Source: Elusimicrobiota bacterium
GTDB lineage: Bacteria; Elusimicrobiota; Elusimicrobia; UBA1565; JACRDR01
NCBI GenBank assembly: GCA_016194745.1
Contig: JACQBA010000007.1
Span: forward strand, 186,001-250,000
Length of the DNA stretch: 64,000 nucleotides
Direction: 5' to 3'
The translations under genes were made by a program, and so were the position numbers. Of the stretch, positions 25,175 to 32,235 are shown in pieces; the first letter of the stretch is position 1, and every line of letters begins with the position of its first letter. Under the pieces are notes generated by a model. That model did no database searches. It saw only the letters and a list, made by a program, of their open reading frames with translations, and was not told where the DNA came from.

Positions 25175-26050
25175 CTAATCTTTAAGAAGCGGTTTGCAGG
25201 CGTCGGGCAAGGTCGGCATCCTCGGTTTGTAGGGCGCGAGCGCGCGGCGCTTCGCCTCGGCCTTGCTGGCGGGGGTGAACCAGGACGCGAGTTCCTCTCC
25301 GCAGCCGTCGCCCTCGGGAACCGGCTCCTTGGCTCCGCGGCATTGAGGGCTCGCCTTCGGGCAGCTCAAGCGCACGTGGAAGTGATTGTCGTGGCCCCAC
25401 AGCGGCCGCAGACGCCTCAGCCAAGCCGCGCCGGGGTACTTCTTGCAGGCCTCCTGCTTGATGATCGGATCGACGAAGATGCGCTCGACCTCGGGAGGGT
25501 CGGAGGCGAGCCGGAGAGTCTCGAGCATCTCGGGCTTCCAGTACTCCGAGGGCTTCTCAAAATAGGGTACGACCATGTTCGGCGCGCCGACGGTCTCGCG
25601 CTCTTCCTTGGTGAACCGCTTGCCCTTTTCGGGCCGCCAATACCAAATGTCTGCGTCCAGGCCGATCTGGTGGCTCGCGTGGAAGGAGGAAGTCGGCCCG
25701 CCGCGCGCCTGGCCGATGTCGCCGAGCAGAAAGGGCTCCAAACCTTCCTTCTTGCAGCGGGCGGCGAGGTTTCGTAAAAACGCGACCAAATCCGGGTGGG
25801 CGAAATCTCGCAGACGCTGGGGGCGCATGACCTGGTAGCTGGGGTCCTCCGCAGCTACCTTCTCGCCGCCGCGGAGGCACCCGGCGCCGTAGCCGCCGAT
25901 CGCCTCCGCGGCGCCGGGAGCGGGAGAGGTCAGCGCCGGCCAGGGATTGTCCGGGACCTTCGTCTTCTTGGAGGCGGCGAAGGCGGGAAAAACGCTGAAG
26001 ATCGCCGCTAAAAACACAAAACCCGCCGTTGGGCGGGTCCGGCCTGCCAT
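25175..26050 (-). CDS. mepA: MepA-type penicillin-insensitive murein endopeptidase (peptidase M74)
   Basis: 291 residues from ATG 26050. MAGRTRPTAG plus a hydrophobic core ending PAFA-ASKK is a signal peptide, so it acts in the periplasm, cleaving D-Ala-meso-DAP cross-links. Zinc-site motifs are present: GDIGQARGG, HASHQIGLDADIWYW (His and Asp ligands) and WGHDNHFHVRLSCP. Length agrees with E. coli MepA (274). The start codon and the first ~14 codons lie inside a dispersed two-hairpin repeat, and an intrinsic-terminator-like hairpin overlaps the signal-peptide codons. Cysteines near both ends may form disulphides as in MepA. Confidence 0.9.
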   Translation of the reverse strand: MAGRTRPTAGFVFLAAIFSVFPAFAASKKTKVPDNPWPALTSPAPGAAEAIGGYGAGCLRGGEKVAAEDPSYQVMRPQRLRDFAHPDLVAFLRNLAARCKKEGLEPFLLGDIGQARGGPTSSFHASHQIGLDADIWYWRPEKGKRFTKEERETVGAPNMVVPYFEKPSEYWKPEMLETLRLASDPPEVERIFVDPIIKQEACKKYPGAAWLRRLRPLWGHDNHFHVRLSCPKASPQCRGAKEPVPEGDGCGEELASWFTPASKAEAKRRALAPYKPRMPTLPDACKPLLKD

Positions 26051-26072
26051 TTCTCGTCGCAGGTTCGAAATC
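26001..26072 (-). repeat. Two-hairpin dispersed repeat, copy 1 (overlaps mepA start)
   Basis: Read on the minus strand: TTTCGAACCTGCGAC, an 11-nt loop holding GAGAAATG between CCTGC and GCAGG arms (26042-26062), then a 7-bp hairpin ACCCGCC/GGCGGGT (26021-26038) followed by TTTGTGTTTTT. The second hairpin has the form of an intrinsic terminator. Almost the same ~65 bases occur at 50601-50665 in the same orientation. The mepA start codon lies in the first loop. Confidence 0.75.
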
Positions 26073-26086
26073 AAATTCTTAACCAC

Positions 26087-26092
26087 ATTATA
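26087..26092 (-). promoter_or_regulatory. -10 box of mepA
   Basis: A consensus TATAAT on the minus strand ending 36 bp upstream of ATG 26050; no good -35 is visible. Transcription would begin near 26080, at the edge of the repeat, so the first hairpin would be the mRNA leader. Confidence 0.5.
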
Positions 26093-26226
26093 GCAGATTC
26101 TCCGCAGCCGCGCCAGGGTATTCTTGGGCTGCGGCCGGTGAGTTCCTCGAACGGAACCGATGACGCATCCGGACCGTTCCCGCGATCTTGTCACAAAACG
26201 TTCTACATGAACTTACGAATCCGCTA

Positions 26227-26255
26227 TCGACCCGGGGGCGGGGCGCGCGTATAAT
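26227..26255 (+). promoter_or_regulatory. Promoter of the NRPS-like gene
   Basis: TCGACC (26227-26232), 17-bp spacer, TATAAT (26250-26255), then TCG. It is strikingly like the promoter at 31463-31492 (ATCGACCCG ... TATAATCG). The start ATG 26272 has no clear Shine-Dalgarno sequence. Confidence 0.6.
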
Positions 26256-26271
26256 CGCCCATAACGTTCAG

Positions 26272-29200
26272 ATGCCTACCACGACGCAGGTCCCAGAAGG
26301 GAGCGCCCTGCAGCTGCCGCAAGACTTCCACCGTACTCCGAGCACTCGCTCGCAGCCAGCGCGCTTCGAATTCGACCTGGACCCGGCTTCGGGCGCCGCG
26401 GCCGCCGAGATTGCGGCCGCCTTCGGCATCCTCCTGTATCGCTACAACGCCCAGGCATCGATCACCCTGAATGCCTCCCGCAAGAGCGCTTCCGGCGAGC
26501 TTCTCTGGCGGCGACCGCTCGAGCTGTCGACCGGGGCACAAGCGCACGGAAAGAGCGTACTTGAGGAAGCGCGAGCCTTCCTTCGCCGCGTTGACGACGG
26601 ATCGCCTGCGGGCTGGGCCCTGTCGCGCGCCGTAGGAAGCCGAGCCGCGATCGCATTTCTCGAGTCTGATCCCGCCGAGGAGCCGCTCGACCAGGACGAC
26701 CTCCTGCTTGCCCTCCAGCCATCGGACGCGAAATTCCGCGCGGCGTTCCTTTATGACGCCGGAGTGTTCAAGCGGACCAGCATTGAAAGGATCGCGGGAC
26801 ATCTGAAGGAGCTGTTGGCGAACCTTCTAGCGTCGCCGGACACGCCGCTCTCGAGGCTGCGCCTCCTGCCTCAGGCCGAGCGACTCTGGATCGAATCGGT
26901 CTGTGAAGGCGCTCCCCGGAAAACGCCCGCGGAGTTCGTCCACCTCTCCTTCGAGCGCCATGCTGCCGCTTCGCCCGAGACGGCGGCCGTCCGCTTTCGC
27001 AATGAGGCTTTGTCGTACCGGGAGCTCAATTCCCGCGCCAACCGGCTGGCCCGGTATCTGACGGCCCAAGGCGTCGGGGCCGAAAGCCGCGTCGTGGTGT
27101 GCTTGGACCCTTCCTTCGACGTCGCCATCGCGCTTTTGGCCATACTCAAGGCGGGAGCGGTCTACGTGCCCCTCGATCCCACCTACCCGGCCGCGCGCAT
27201 CCGCGCCGTCTTAGAGGACATCCAGCCGACGCTGGTGCTCACGCGCTCGCACCTGCGGGAAAAGACCGCGGGCCCGGTCCATGCGGTCCTCGCGCTGGAC
27301 GAAGCCGCCGCGCTTGTCGGCGCGTACTCCGACGAGGACCCCGGCCTCGCGGTCGATCCCCGGCAGACCGCCTACGTCTATTACACCTCCGGGACGACCG
27401 GCACGCCGAAGGGCGCCATGGCGAGCCAAGCCAACCTGGCCAGCTATATCGCCGCCGCCCGGGAGCGCTATCGGATCGCCGCTACCGACGTCATTCCGGC
27501 CATCGCCCGCTTCAGTTTCAGCATCAGCATGTTCGAGCTGATGTCGCCCCTCGCCGCGGGAGGAACACTCGTCCTCCTGGAACGCGATCATATCCTCGAT
27601 CTCGCGCGCATGGCCAAGACGCTCGAAGGGGTCACCTTCTTCCACGCCGGCCCTAGCCTCCTCAAGAACATACTTCCATTCATCAAGCGGCGCTACTCGG
27701 ACTTCCAGGCCTTCGCGGGCGTGCGCCACGCCTCCTCCGGCGGCGACATGGTCTCCGCCGAAGTAGCGGAGGACCTGAAGCTGATATTTCCCAACGCCGA
27801 AGTGTTCGTCATCTACGGCTGCAGCGAGATCAGCTGCATGGGCACCACTTACCCCGTCGCCCGGGAGCGCGCGATCGAGCGCACCTACGTCGGCCGGGTA
27901 TTCGACGGCATGGTGCTTCGGGTGCTCGACGGCGCGCGCAACATTCTTCCCGTCGGCATCGTCGGCGAGATTCACTTTGCGGGAGACGGAATCGTGAAGG
28001 GCTATTGGAACCGCCCGGAGTTGACGGTTGAAAAGTTCGTCGAGATCGACGGCCGCCGCTTCTACCGGACAGGCGACATGGGGCGTCTGAGCGAGGATGG
28101 ATGGCTCGAGATCCTAGGGCGCGGTGATTTCCAAATCAAACTGAGAGGCATGCGCATCGAGTTGGGCGAGGTCGAGCATCACCTCCGCAGGGCGCCGGGA
28201 GTGCGCGACGGCGTCGTGATGGCCGGAAATACGGAGGGCGAGACGAGCCTGATCGCCTACCTCGTGATGGACCGCGGCGAGGCCATTGCCGATCTCGCCC
28301 CGTATTCCGCCGCGGCCGTGCGCAGCTTCATGTCCGAGCACCTGCCGGATTACATGGTTCCTGCCAGATACGTCCAGCTCGATAGCCTGCCTCTCAACCA
28401 CAATATGAAGGTGGACCGCCGCGCGCTCCCGGCGCCCGAGGACGCGAACTGCCGCCTGGACGATGTCGCCTCTTTGCGCGCGCCGCGGACCGCTACCGAA
28501 AAACGCCTGGCATCGATCTGGGGGAAGCTGCTCGGCCTGCGACAGATCGGTCTCGACGACCACTTCTTCGATCTGGGCGGCCACTCCCTCTTGGGGCTCA
28601 AGCTCATCCTCGCCGTCGACGCTGAGCTCGGAGTCACGCTCGACGGGATGGACGTGCTGCGCGAGTCCCTGGAGACGCAAGCCGCCCTCTGCGACCGGCA
28701 TCTTGGAAAGCCACGGGTCGAAGTCCAGTCGGGCGATCCTTCCCGGGCGCCGGAGGAGAGCTTCGAGGCTTTCCACTTCGGCGACGGCCAAAGCCTCTAC
28801 GGAGTCCTGAGCGGATGCGCCGCCGGCGAGGCGGTTCTCATCTGCCCGCCCGTGGGACACGAGCTGGTTCGAACGCACTTCATTCTGCGTCAGCTCGCCA
28901 AGCGCCTGGCGGCCAAGGGCGTGCCCTCGCTGCGCTTTGACTACTACGGCTGCGGCGATTCGCTCGGCGAAGGCGCTGACGCCACATGTTCCCGGTGGCG
29001 CCGCGACGTGGTCCAGGCATACGACGAGCTTAAGCGCCGAACGGGGGCGACGAGGATCACCTGCGTCGGCGTGCGGCTCGGCGCAGCGTTGGCCGACGCC
29101 GGCGCGAGCGGCCTTCCCGTCGCCGGTTTCGTTTTCTGGGACCCGGTGCGCGACGGCGCGGCGCACCTGGCGGAGGTCTCCTCGACTCACGACCGCTTCA

Positions 29201-29472
29201 TCCGCGTCCTGATGCGCTGGCGCTATCAGATGCCGCCGCCGGCAGAAGGTGGGCGCGAACTCGTAGGCCTCGTCTGCTCCGAGACGAATGCGCGCGAGCT
29301 GGAGACGATTCGCCTGGCTCCATGGCGCGTGCGGAGCCGAGCTCCCGTCAAGGTGTTCTCTTCGCCCGACGTGGATTTCGACTGCGGCTGGACCGACGTC
29401 ACTCGAATCGACCAGATCCTGCCCGACACAGGCGTGTCGGCAAAGCTCGCGAGCATGGTCTTGGAGCGATGA
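26272..29472 (+). CDS. NRPS-like protein: degenerate condensation remnant, adenylation, carrier domain, alpha/beta hydrolase
   Basis: 1066 residues. Residues ~1-190 resemble only the second half of a condensation domain; no HHxxxDG motif is present. The adenylation domain (~210-720) is complete: YYTSGTTGTPKG (A3, ~370), FELMSPLAAGGTLVLL (A4), IYGCSEIS (A5), YRTGDMG (A7), FQIKLRGMRIELGEVE (A8), NHNMKVDRR (A10 Lys). A carrier domain follows (HFFDLGGHSLLGLKL, Ser ~772 for phosphopantetheine). The C-terminal ~240 residues are hydrolase-like (FDYYGCGDS), but the nucleophile elbow reads GVRLG, with Arg instead of Ser/Cys. It overlaps the next hydrolase by 4 bp. It probably activates and holds an acid to decorate the polysaccharide; substrate unknown. 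Confidence 0.85.
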   Translation: MPTTTQVPEGSALQLPQDFHRTPSTRSQPARFEFDLDPASGAAAAEIAAAFGILLYRYNAQASITLNASRKSASGELLWRRPLELSTGAQAHGKSVLEEARAFLRRVDDGSPAGWALSRAVGSRAAIAFLESDPAEEPLDQDDLLLALQPSDAKFRAAFLYDAGVFKRTSIERIAGHLKELLANLLASPDTPLSRLRLLPQAERLWIESVCEGAPRKTPAEFVHLSFERHAAASPETAAVRFRNEALSYRELNSRANRLARYLTAQGVGAESRVVVCLDPSFDVAIALLAILKAGAVYVPLDPTYPAARIRAVLEDIQPTLVLTRSHLREKTAGPVHAVLALDEAAALVGAYSDEDPGLAVDPRQTAYVYYTSGTTGTPKGAMASQANLASYIAAARERYRIAATDVIPAIARFSFSISMFELMSPLAAGGTLVLLERDHILDLARMAKTLEGVTFFHAGPSLLKNILPFIKRRYSDFQAFAGVRHASSGGDMVSAEVAEDLKLIFPNAEVFVIYGCSEISCMGTTYPVARERAIERTYVGRVFDGMVLRVLDGARNILPVGIVGEIHFAGDGIVKGYWNRPELTVEKFVEIDGRRFYRTGDMGRLSEDGWLEILGRGDFQIKLRGMRIELGEVEHHLRRAPGVRDGVVMAGNTEGETSLIAYLVMDRGEAIADLAPYSAAAVRSFMSEHLPDYMVPARYVQLDSLPLNHNMKVDRRALPAPEDANCRLDDVASLRAPRTATEKRLASIWGKLLGLRQIGLDDHFFDLGGHSLLGLKLILAVDAELGVTLDGMDVLRESLETQAALCDRHLGKPRVEVQSGDPSRAPEESFEAFHFGDGQSLYGVLSGCAAGEAVLICPPVGHELVRTHFILRQLAKRLAAKGVPSLRFDYYGCGDSLGEGADATCSRWRRDVVQAYDELKRRTGATRITCVGVRLGAALADAGASGLPVAGFVFWDPVRDGAAHLAEVSSTHDRFIRVLMRWRYQMPPPAEGGRELVGLVCSETNARELETIRLAPWRVRSRAPVKVFSSPDVDFDCGWTDVTRIDQILPDTGVSAKLASMVLER

Positions 29473-30293
29473 ACAAGGGATTCCGGGAGTCCGTCTGCCG
29501 GTTCGGAGAGCGCGGCCATCTTACGGGTATTCTTACCGAGCCCGCGGACGCCGCTCCTCGCCTTGCCGCAATCCTTGTCACCGCGGGCCTTCAGCCGAAG
29601 TTCGGGCCTTTCCGCATCTACGCTCAGCTGGCGCGCCGCCTCGCCCAGGACGGGGTCTTGACCTTGCGCTTCGACCTCGACGGGATCGGCGACAGCGGCC
29701 GCGGACGGGCGGATATGCCTCTTCGCGCGCGCACCGAAGCCGACCTGCGGAGCGCGCTCGACTATCTCAGCGAGCACTTCTCCGTCGACGGCGTCGTCCT
29801 GGGAGGCTTATGCTCGGGCGCGGAGGATTCCCTGCGCATGGCTGAGCTCGACACCCGAGTCACCGCCGTCTTCATGATAGACCCTTTCGGCTATAGGACC
29901 GGCGGCTGGTGGTGGCGGAACCTTCTGCGTCGTGCGGCCAAGCGGGCCTTGCGGATGCTGAAACTCTGGACGCCAGTCCCCGCCGGGGCGAGCGCGCCGC
30001 TCATCGACTACAAACACATGGGCCCGGAAGAGTCGCGCCGCGCCCTTCTGGAGCTCGTCCGCCGGAGAGTACCGGCGCACTTCATCTACACGGGGGGCAT
30101 GCGCGACTGCTACAATCACGAGCGCCAGCTCTGGAAGATGTTCCCCGGGCTCGACTTCAAGGGCTTGGCCACGGTGGATTACTTCCCGCAGACGGGCCAC
30201 ACGCAGGTCCTGGAGAGCGACCGCCGCATGGTGGTCGAGGCGATCGCGCGCCGTATCGAATCCCGCCGTTCTTCAGCAAAGGACCGAATGTAA
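29469..30293 (+). CDS. Alpha/beta hydrolase resembling exosortase-associated hydrolases
   Basis: 274 residues, ATG 29469 overlapping the NRPS-like stop. Features: LRFDLDGIGDSGRG (the strand/loop before the second helix), and the nucleophile elbow GGLCSGAEDSL with Cys at the nucleophile position, as in the 'GLCDGA' elbow of hydrolases found next to exosortase/EPS loci. A catalytic His candidate is in PQTGHTQVLE near the C-terminus. It may release or transfer the acyl group held by the NRPS-like carrier domain, perhaps supplying the activity lost from that protein's own hydrolase domain (inference). No exosortase is present in the window. Confidence 0.75.
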   Translation: MNKGFRESVCRFGERGHLTGILTEPADAAPRLAAILVTAGLQPKFGPFRIYAQLARRLAQDGVLTLRFDLDGIGDSGRGRADMPLRARTEADLRSALDYLSEHFSVDGVVLGGLCSGAEDSLRMAELDTRVTAVFMIDPFGYRTGGWWWRNLLRRAAKRALRMLKLWTPVPAGASAPLIDYKHMGPEESRRALLELVRRRVPAHFIYTGGMRDCYNHERQLWKMFPGLDFKGLATVDYFPQTGHTQVLESDRRMVVEAIARRIESRRSSAKDRM

Positions 30294-30314
30294 GCCCGTC
30301 CGTGTCGTCGCGAC

Positions 30315-31343
30315 TCAACGCTTCGCTGCGGAGTCGCCTTCGTAGCCGGCGGGATTGGAACGCTGCCAGCGCCAATGATCGGCGCACATTCTATCCAGGT
30401 CGAGAGCGGCGGACCAGCCGAGCTTTTCCCTCGCGAGCGTAGCATCCGCCCAGATGGCCGCCGCGTCCCCGGGCCGGCGCGGAGCGAACTCGAAGGGGAT
30501 TCGCCGACCCGAGGCTCTAGACGCCGCCTCGATGAGCTCTAGGACGGAGAAGCCCCGGCCCGTGCCGAGATTGACCGCCACCGCCCCCGAGAAGTCCTCG
30601 ATCCGCTCGAGCGCGGCCAGATGGGCGCGCGCGAGGTCGACGACGTGGACGAAGTCCCGCACGCCCGTGCCATCGGGCGTCGCGTAGTCCCCGCCGAAAA
30701 CGCGGACCTTGTCGCGAATGCCGACGGCCGTCTGCATGATGAACGGCATCAAGTTATTGGGGACGCCCCGAGGATCCTCGCCGATGCGCCCGCTTTCATG
30801 CGCCCCGACCGGGTTGAAGTAGCGAAGCAAGACGATCTTCCAGCCCGGCTCCGACCTCGCGAGATCGAAGCACATATCCTCGATGACGAGCTTGGTGTTC
30901 CCGTAAGGATTGGCGGCCGAGCGCGGATGATTCTCGTCGATGGGACTCTTGCCGACTTCACCGTAGACGGTGCACGAGGACGAAAACACCAACCTGCGGC
31001 ATCCGGCCGCTTTCATGGCCGCCAGAAGATTCGCGCTGCCGGAGACGTTATTGCGCCAATACTCGAGCGGCTTCTCGACCGACTCCGCGACCGCCTTGAG
31101 TCCAGCGAAATGCACGACCGCGTCAAAGTCCTCGGCCAGAAGGCGCGTCAGGCCGTCCATGTCCAATAGGTCGAGCCGCTCGAAGCGCATGGCCCGCCCC
31201 GCGACCTCGCGAATGCGCGCGATGGCGCGCTCGGAGGAATTCGAGAGGTTGTCGAAACCGACGACCTCGTGGCCCGCCTCGAGCAGTTCAAGCGCCGCGT
31301 GGCTTCCGATGTAGCCCGCGGCACCCGTGACCAGGACCTTCAT
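30315..31343 (-). CDS. galE: UDP-glucose 4-epimerase
   Basis: 342 residues of normal GalE length. MKVLVTGAAGYIGSHAALELL binds NAD; DNLSNSS; VHFAGLKAVAESVEKPLEYW; SSSCTVYG; NPYGNTK (YxxxK), LRYFNPVGAHESGRIGEDP and PDGTGVRDFVHVVDLARAH are canonical. It interconverts UDP-Glc and UDP-Gal (and possibly the GlcNAc forms) to feed the exopolysaccharide enzymes. It is on the opposite strand between the NRPS-like pair and the wza operon, 21 bp from the convergent hydrolase stop. The start directly follows a -10 box (see next). Confidence 0.95.
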   Translation of the reverse strand: MKVLVTGAAGYIGSHAALELLEAGHEVVGFDNLSNSSERAIARIREVAGRAMRFERLDLLDMDGLTRLLAEDFDAVVHFAGLKAVAESVEKPLEYWRNNVSGSANLLAAMKAAGCRRLVFSSSCTVYGEVGKSPIDENHPRSAANPYGNTKLVIEDMCFDLARSEPGWKIVLLRYFNPVGAHESGRIGEDPRGVPNNLMPFIMQTAVGIRDKVRVFGGDYATPDGTGVRDFVHVVDLARAHLAALERIEDFSGAVAVNLGTGRGFSVLELIEAASRASGRRIPFEFAPRRPGDAAAIWADATLAREKLGWSAALDLDRMCADHWRWQRSNPAGYEGDSAAKR

Positions 31344-31349
31344 GGCGCC

Positions 31350-31379
31350 ACTCTAGCGGATGCGTCTTGCCGCATGCAA
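31350..31379 (-). promoter_or_regulatory. galE promoter, predicted leaderless
   Basis: Minus strand TTGCAT (31374-31379), 18-bp spacer, TAGAGT (31350-31355), then 6 nt to ATG 31343. Confidence 0.45.
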
Positions 31380-31462
31380 TGCCCGGGGTGGGACGTAAAT
31401 GTGTGTCTTCCTGGACGCATGTCGTGTCACATCCCTTTCCAAATCAATTCACTCGTCCACCA

Positions 31463-31492
31463 TCGACCCGCACGGGCGGGAGAGCCTATAAT
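31463..31492 (+). promoter_or_regulatory. Promoter of the polysaccharide export operon
   Basis: TCGACC (31463-31468), 18-bp spacer, TATAAT (31487-31492). The predicted 5' leader is ~45 nt and ends in GGGAGG before ATG 31545. The sequence around it mirrors 26227-26255. The rest of 31380-31462 shows no gene. Confidence 0.65.
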
Positions 31493-31544
31493 CGGGTCGG
31501 TCACATTGGCGGGACGACGCGACGCGCAGGGAGGCTCAGCGAAC

Positions 31545-32222
31545 ATGAAGAGACATTATCACCGCCTGGCATTCATCTCCTTATTGAGCTGCGCCGGCAG
31601 CATAGGCGCTCAGGTAAACGCTCCCTCTTCAGTCCTCGCCCCGGCCGCGGTCGTCGCCGGCTCCGAAGGGAAGGAAGCCGCCGTACTGGCCCAGGCGATG
31701 CGCCAGACTTCGCAGGCGCGACGCGACTACCGGATATCTCCCGGAGACTTGATCGACGTCGCCGTTTACGGCGATCAAGAGCTTTCGCGCAAGGCGCGGG
31801 TGGGCCAGAACGGCAAGATTTCCATGCCGCTCGTCGGCTCGATACTCATCGGCGGCCTTCCTCTGCTGGACGCTGAAGACGCCGTCCGCGAGAAGCTGCG
31901 GAAGTTCTATATCGATCCGCACGTTACGCTGTTCATCCAAGAGTACGGCGCCAAGCAGGTGTTCGTGCTCGGCGAGGTGCAGAAGCCTGGCACCTACCGC
32001 ATTCCCTCCGAGACGCGAATGACCGTCCTCGAGGCGATCAGCACGGCGGGCGGATTCACCCCCGTCGCCGGGCTCGATAGGACCCGGATTCTGCGCAGCG
32101 TGCAGGGAAAGAACCAAATCATCTCAATCAAGGTCACCGCCATCACGAAGCAGGGCGAGAAGGATCGGGACGTTGAACTCCAGCCCGACGACGTCGTCTT
32201 CGTGCCGCAGAGCTATTTCTAA
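31545..32222 (+). CDS. Wza-type outer-membrane polysaccharide export protein
   Basis: 225 residues. A signal peptide with a lipoprotein-like LLSC at residues 13-16 leads into the poly-export domain (YRISPGDLIDVAVYGDQELSRKARVGQNGKISMPLVGSI, begin ~65) and one SLBB domain (VFVLGEVQKPGTYRIP, ~145-200). It is shorter than E. coli Wza (379), with one SLBB repeat and no C-terminal amphipathic helix, so it may be a short export protein needing a separate outer-membrane partner. GGGAGG 10 nt upstream decides ATG 31545. It heads the transport and assembly operon. Confidence 0.85.
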   Translation: MKRHYHRLAFISLLSCAGSIGAQVNAPSSVLAPAAVVAGSEGKEAAVLAQAMRQTSQARRDYRISPGDLIDVAVYGDQELSRKARVGQNGKISMPLVGSILIGGLPLLDAEDAVREKLRKFYIDPHVTLFIQEYGAKQVFVLGEVQKPGTYRIPSETRMTVLEAISTAGGFTPVAGLDRTRILRSVQGKNQIISIKVTAITKQGEKDRDVELQPDDVVFVPQSYF

Positions 32223-32235
32223 CGAGAGCCCAATT

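Noticed and set aside
26051..26080. Possible tRNA T-arm (GGTTCGAAATC)
   Set aside because: The arms do not pair as a T-stem and no other tRNA arms are present; it belongs to the dispersed repeat.
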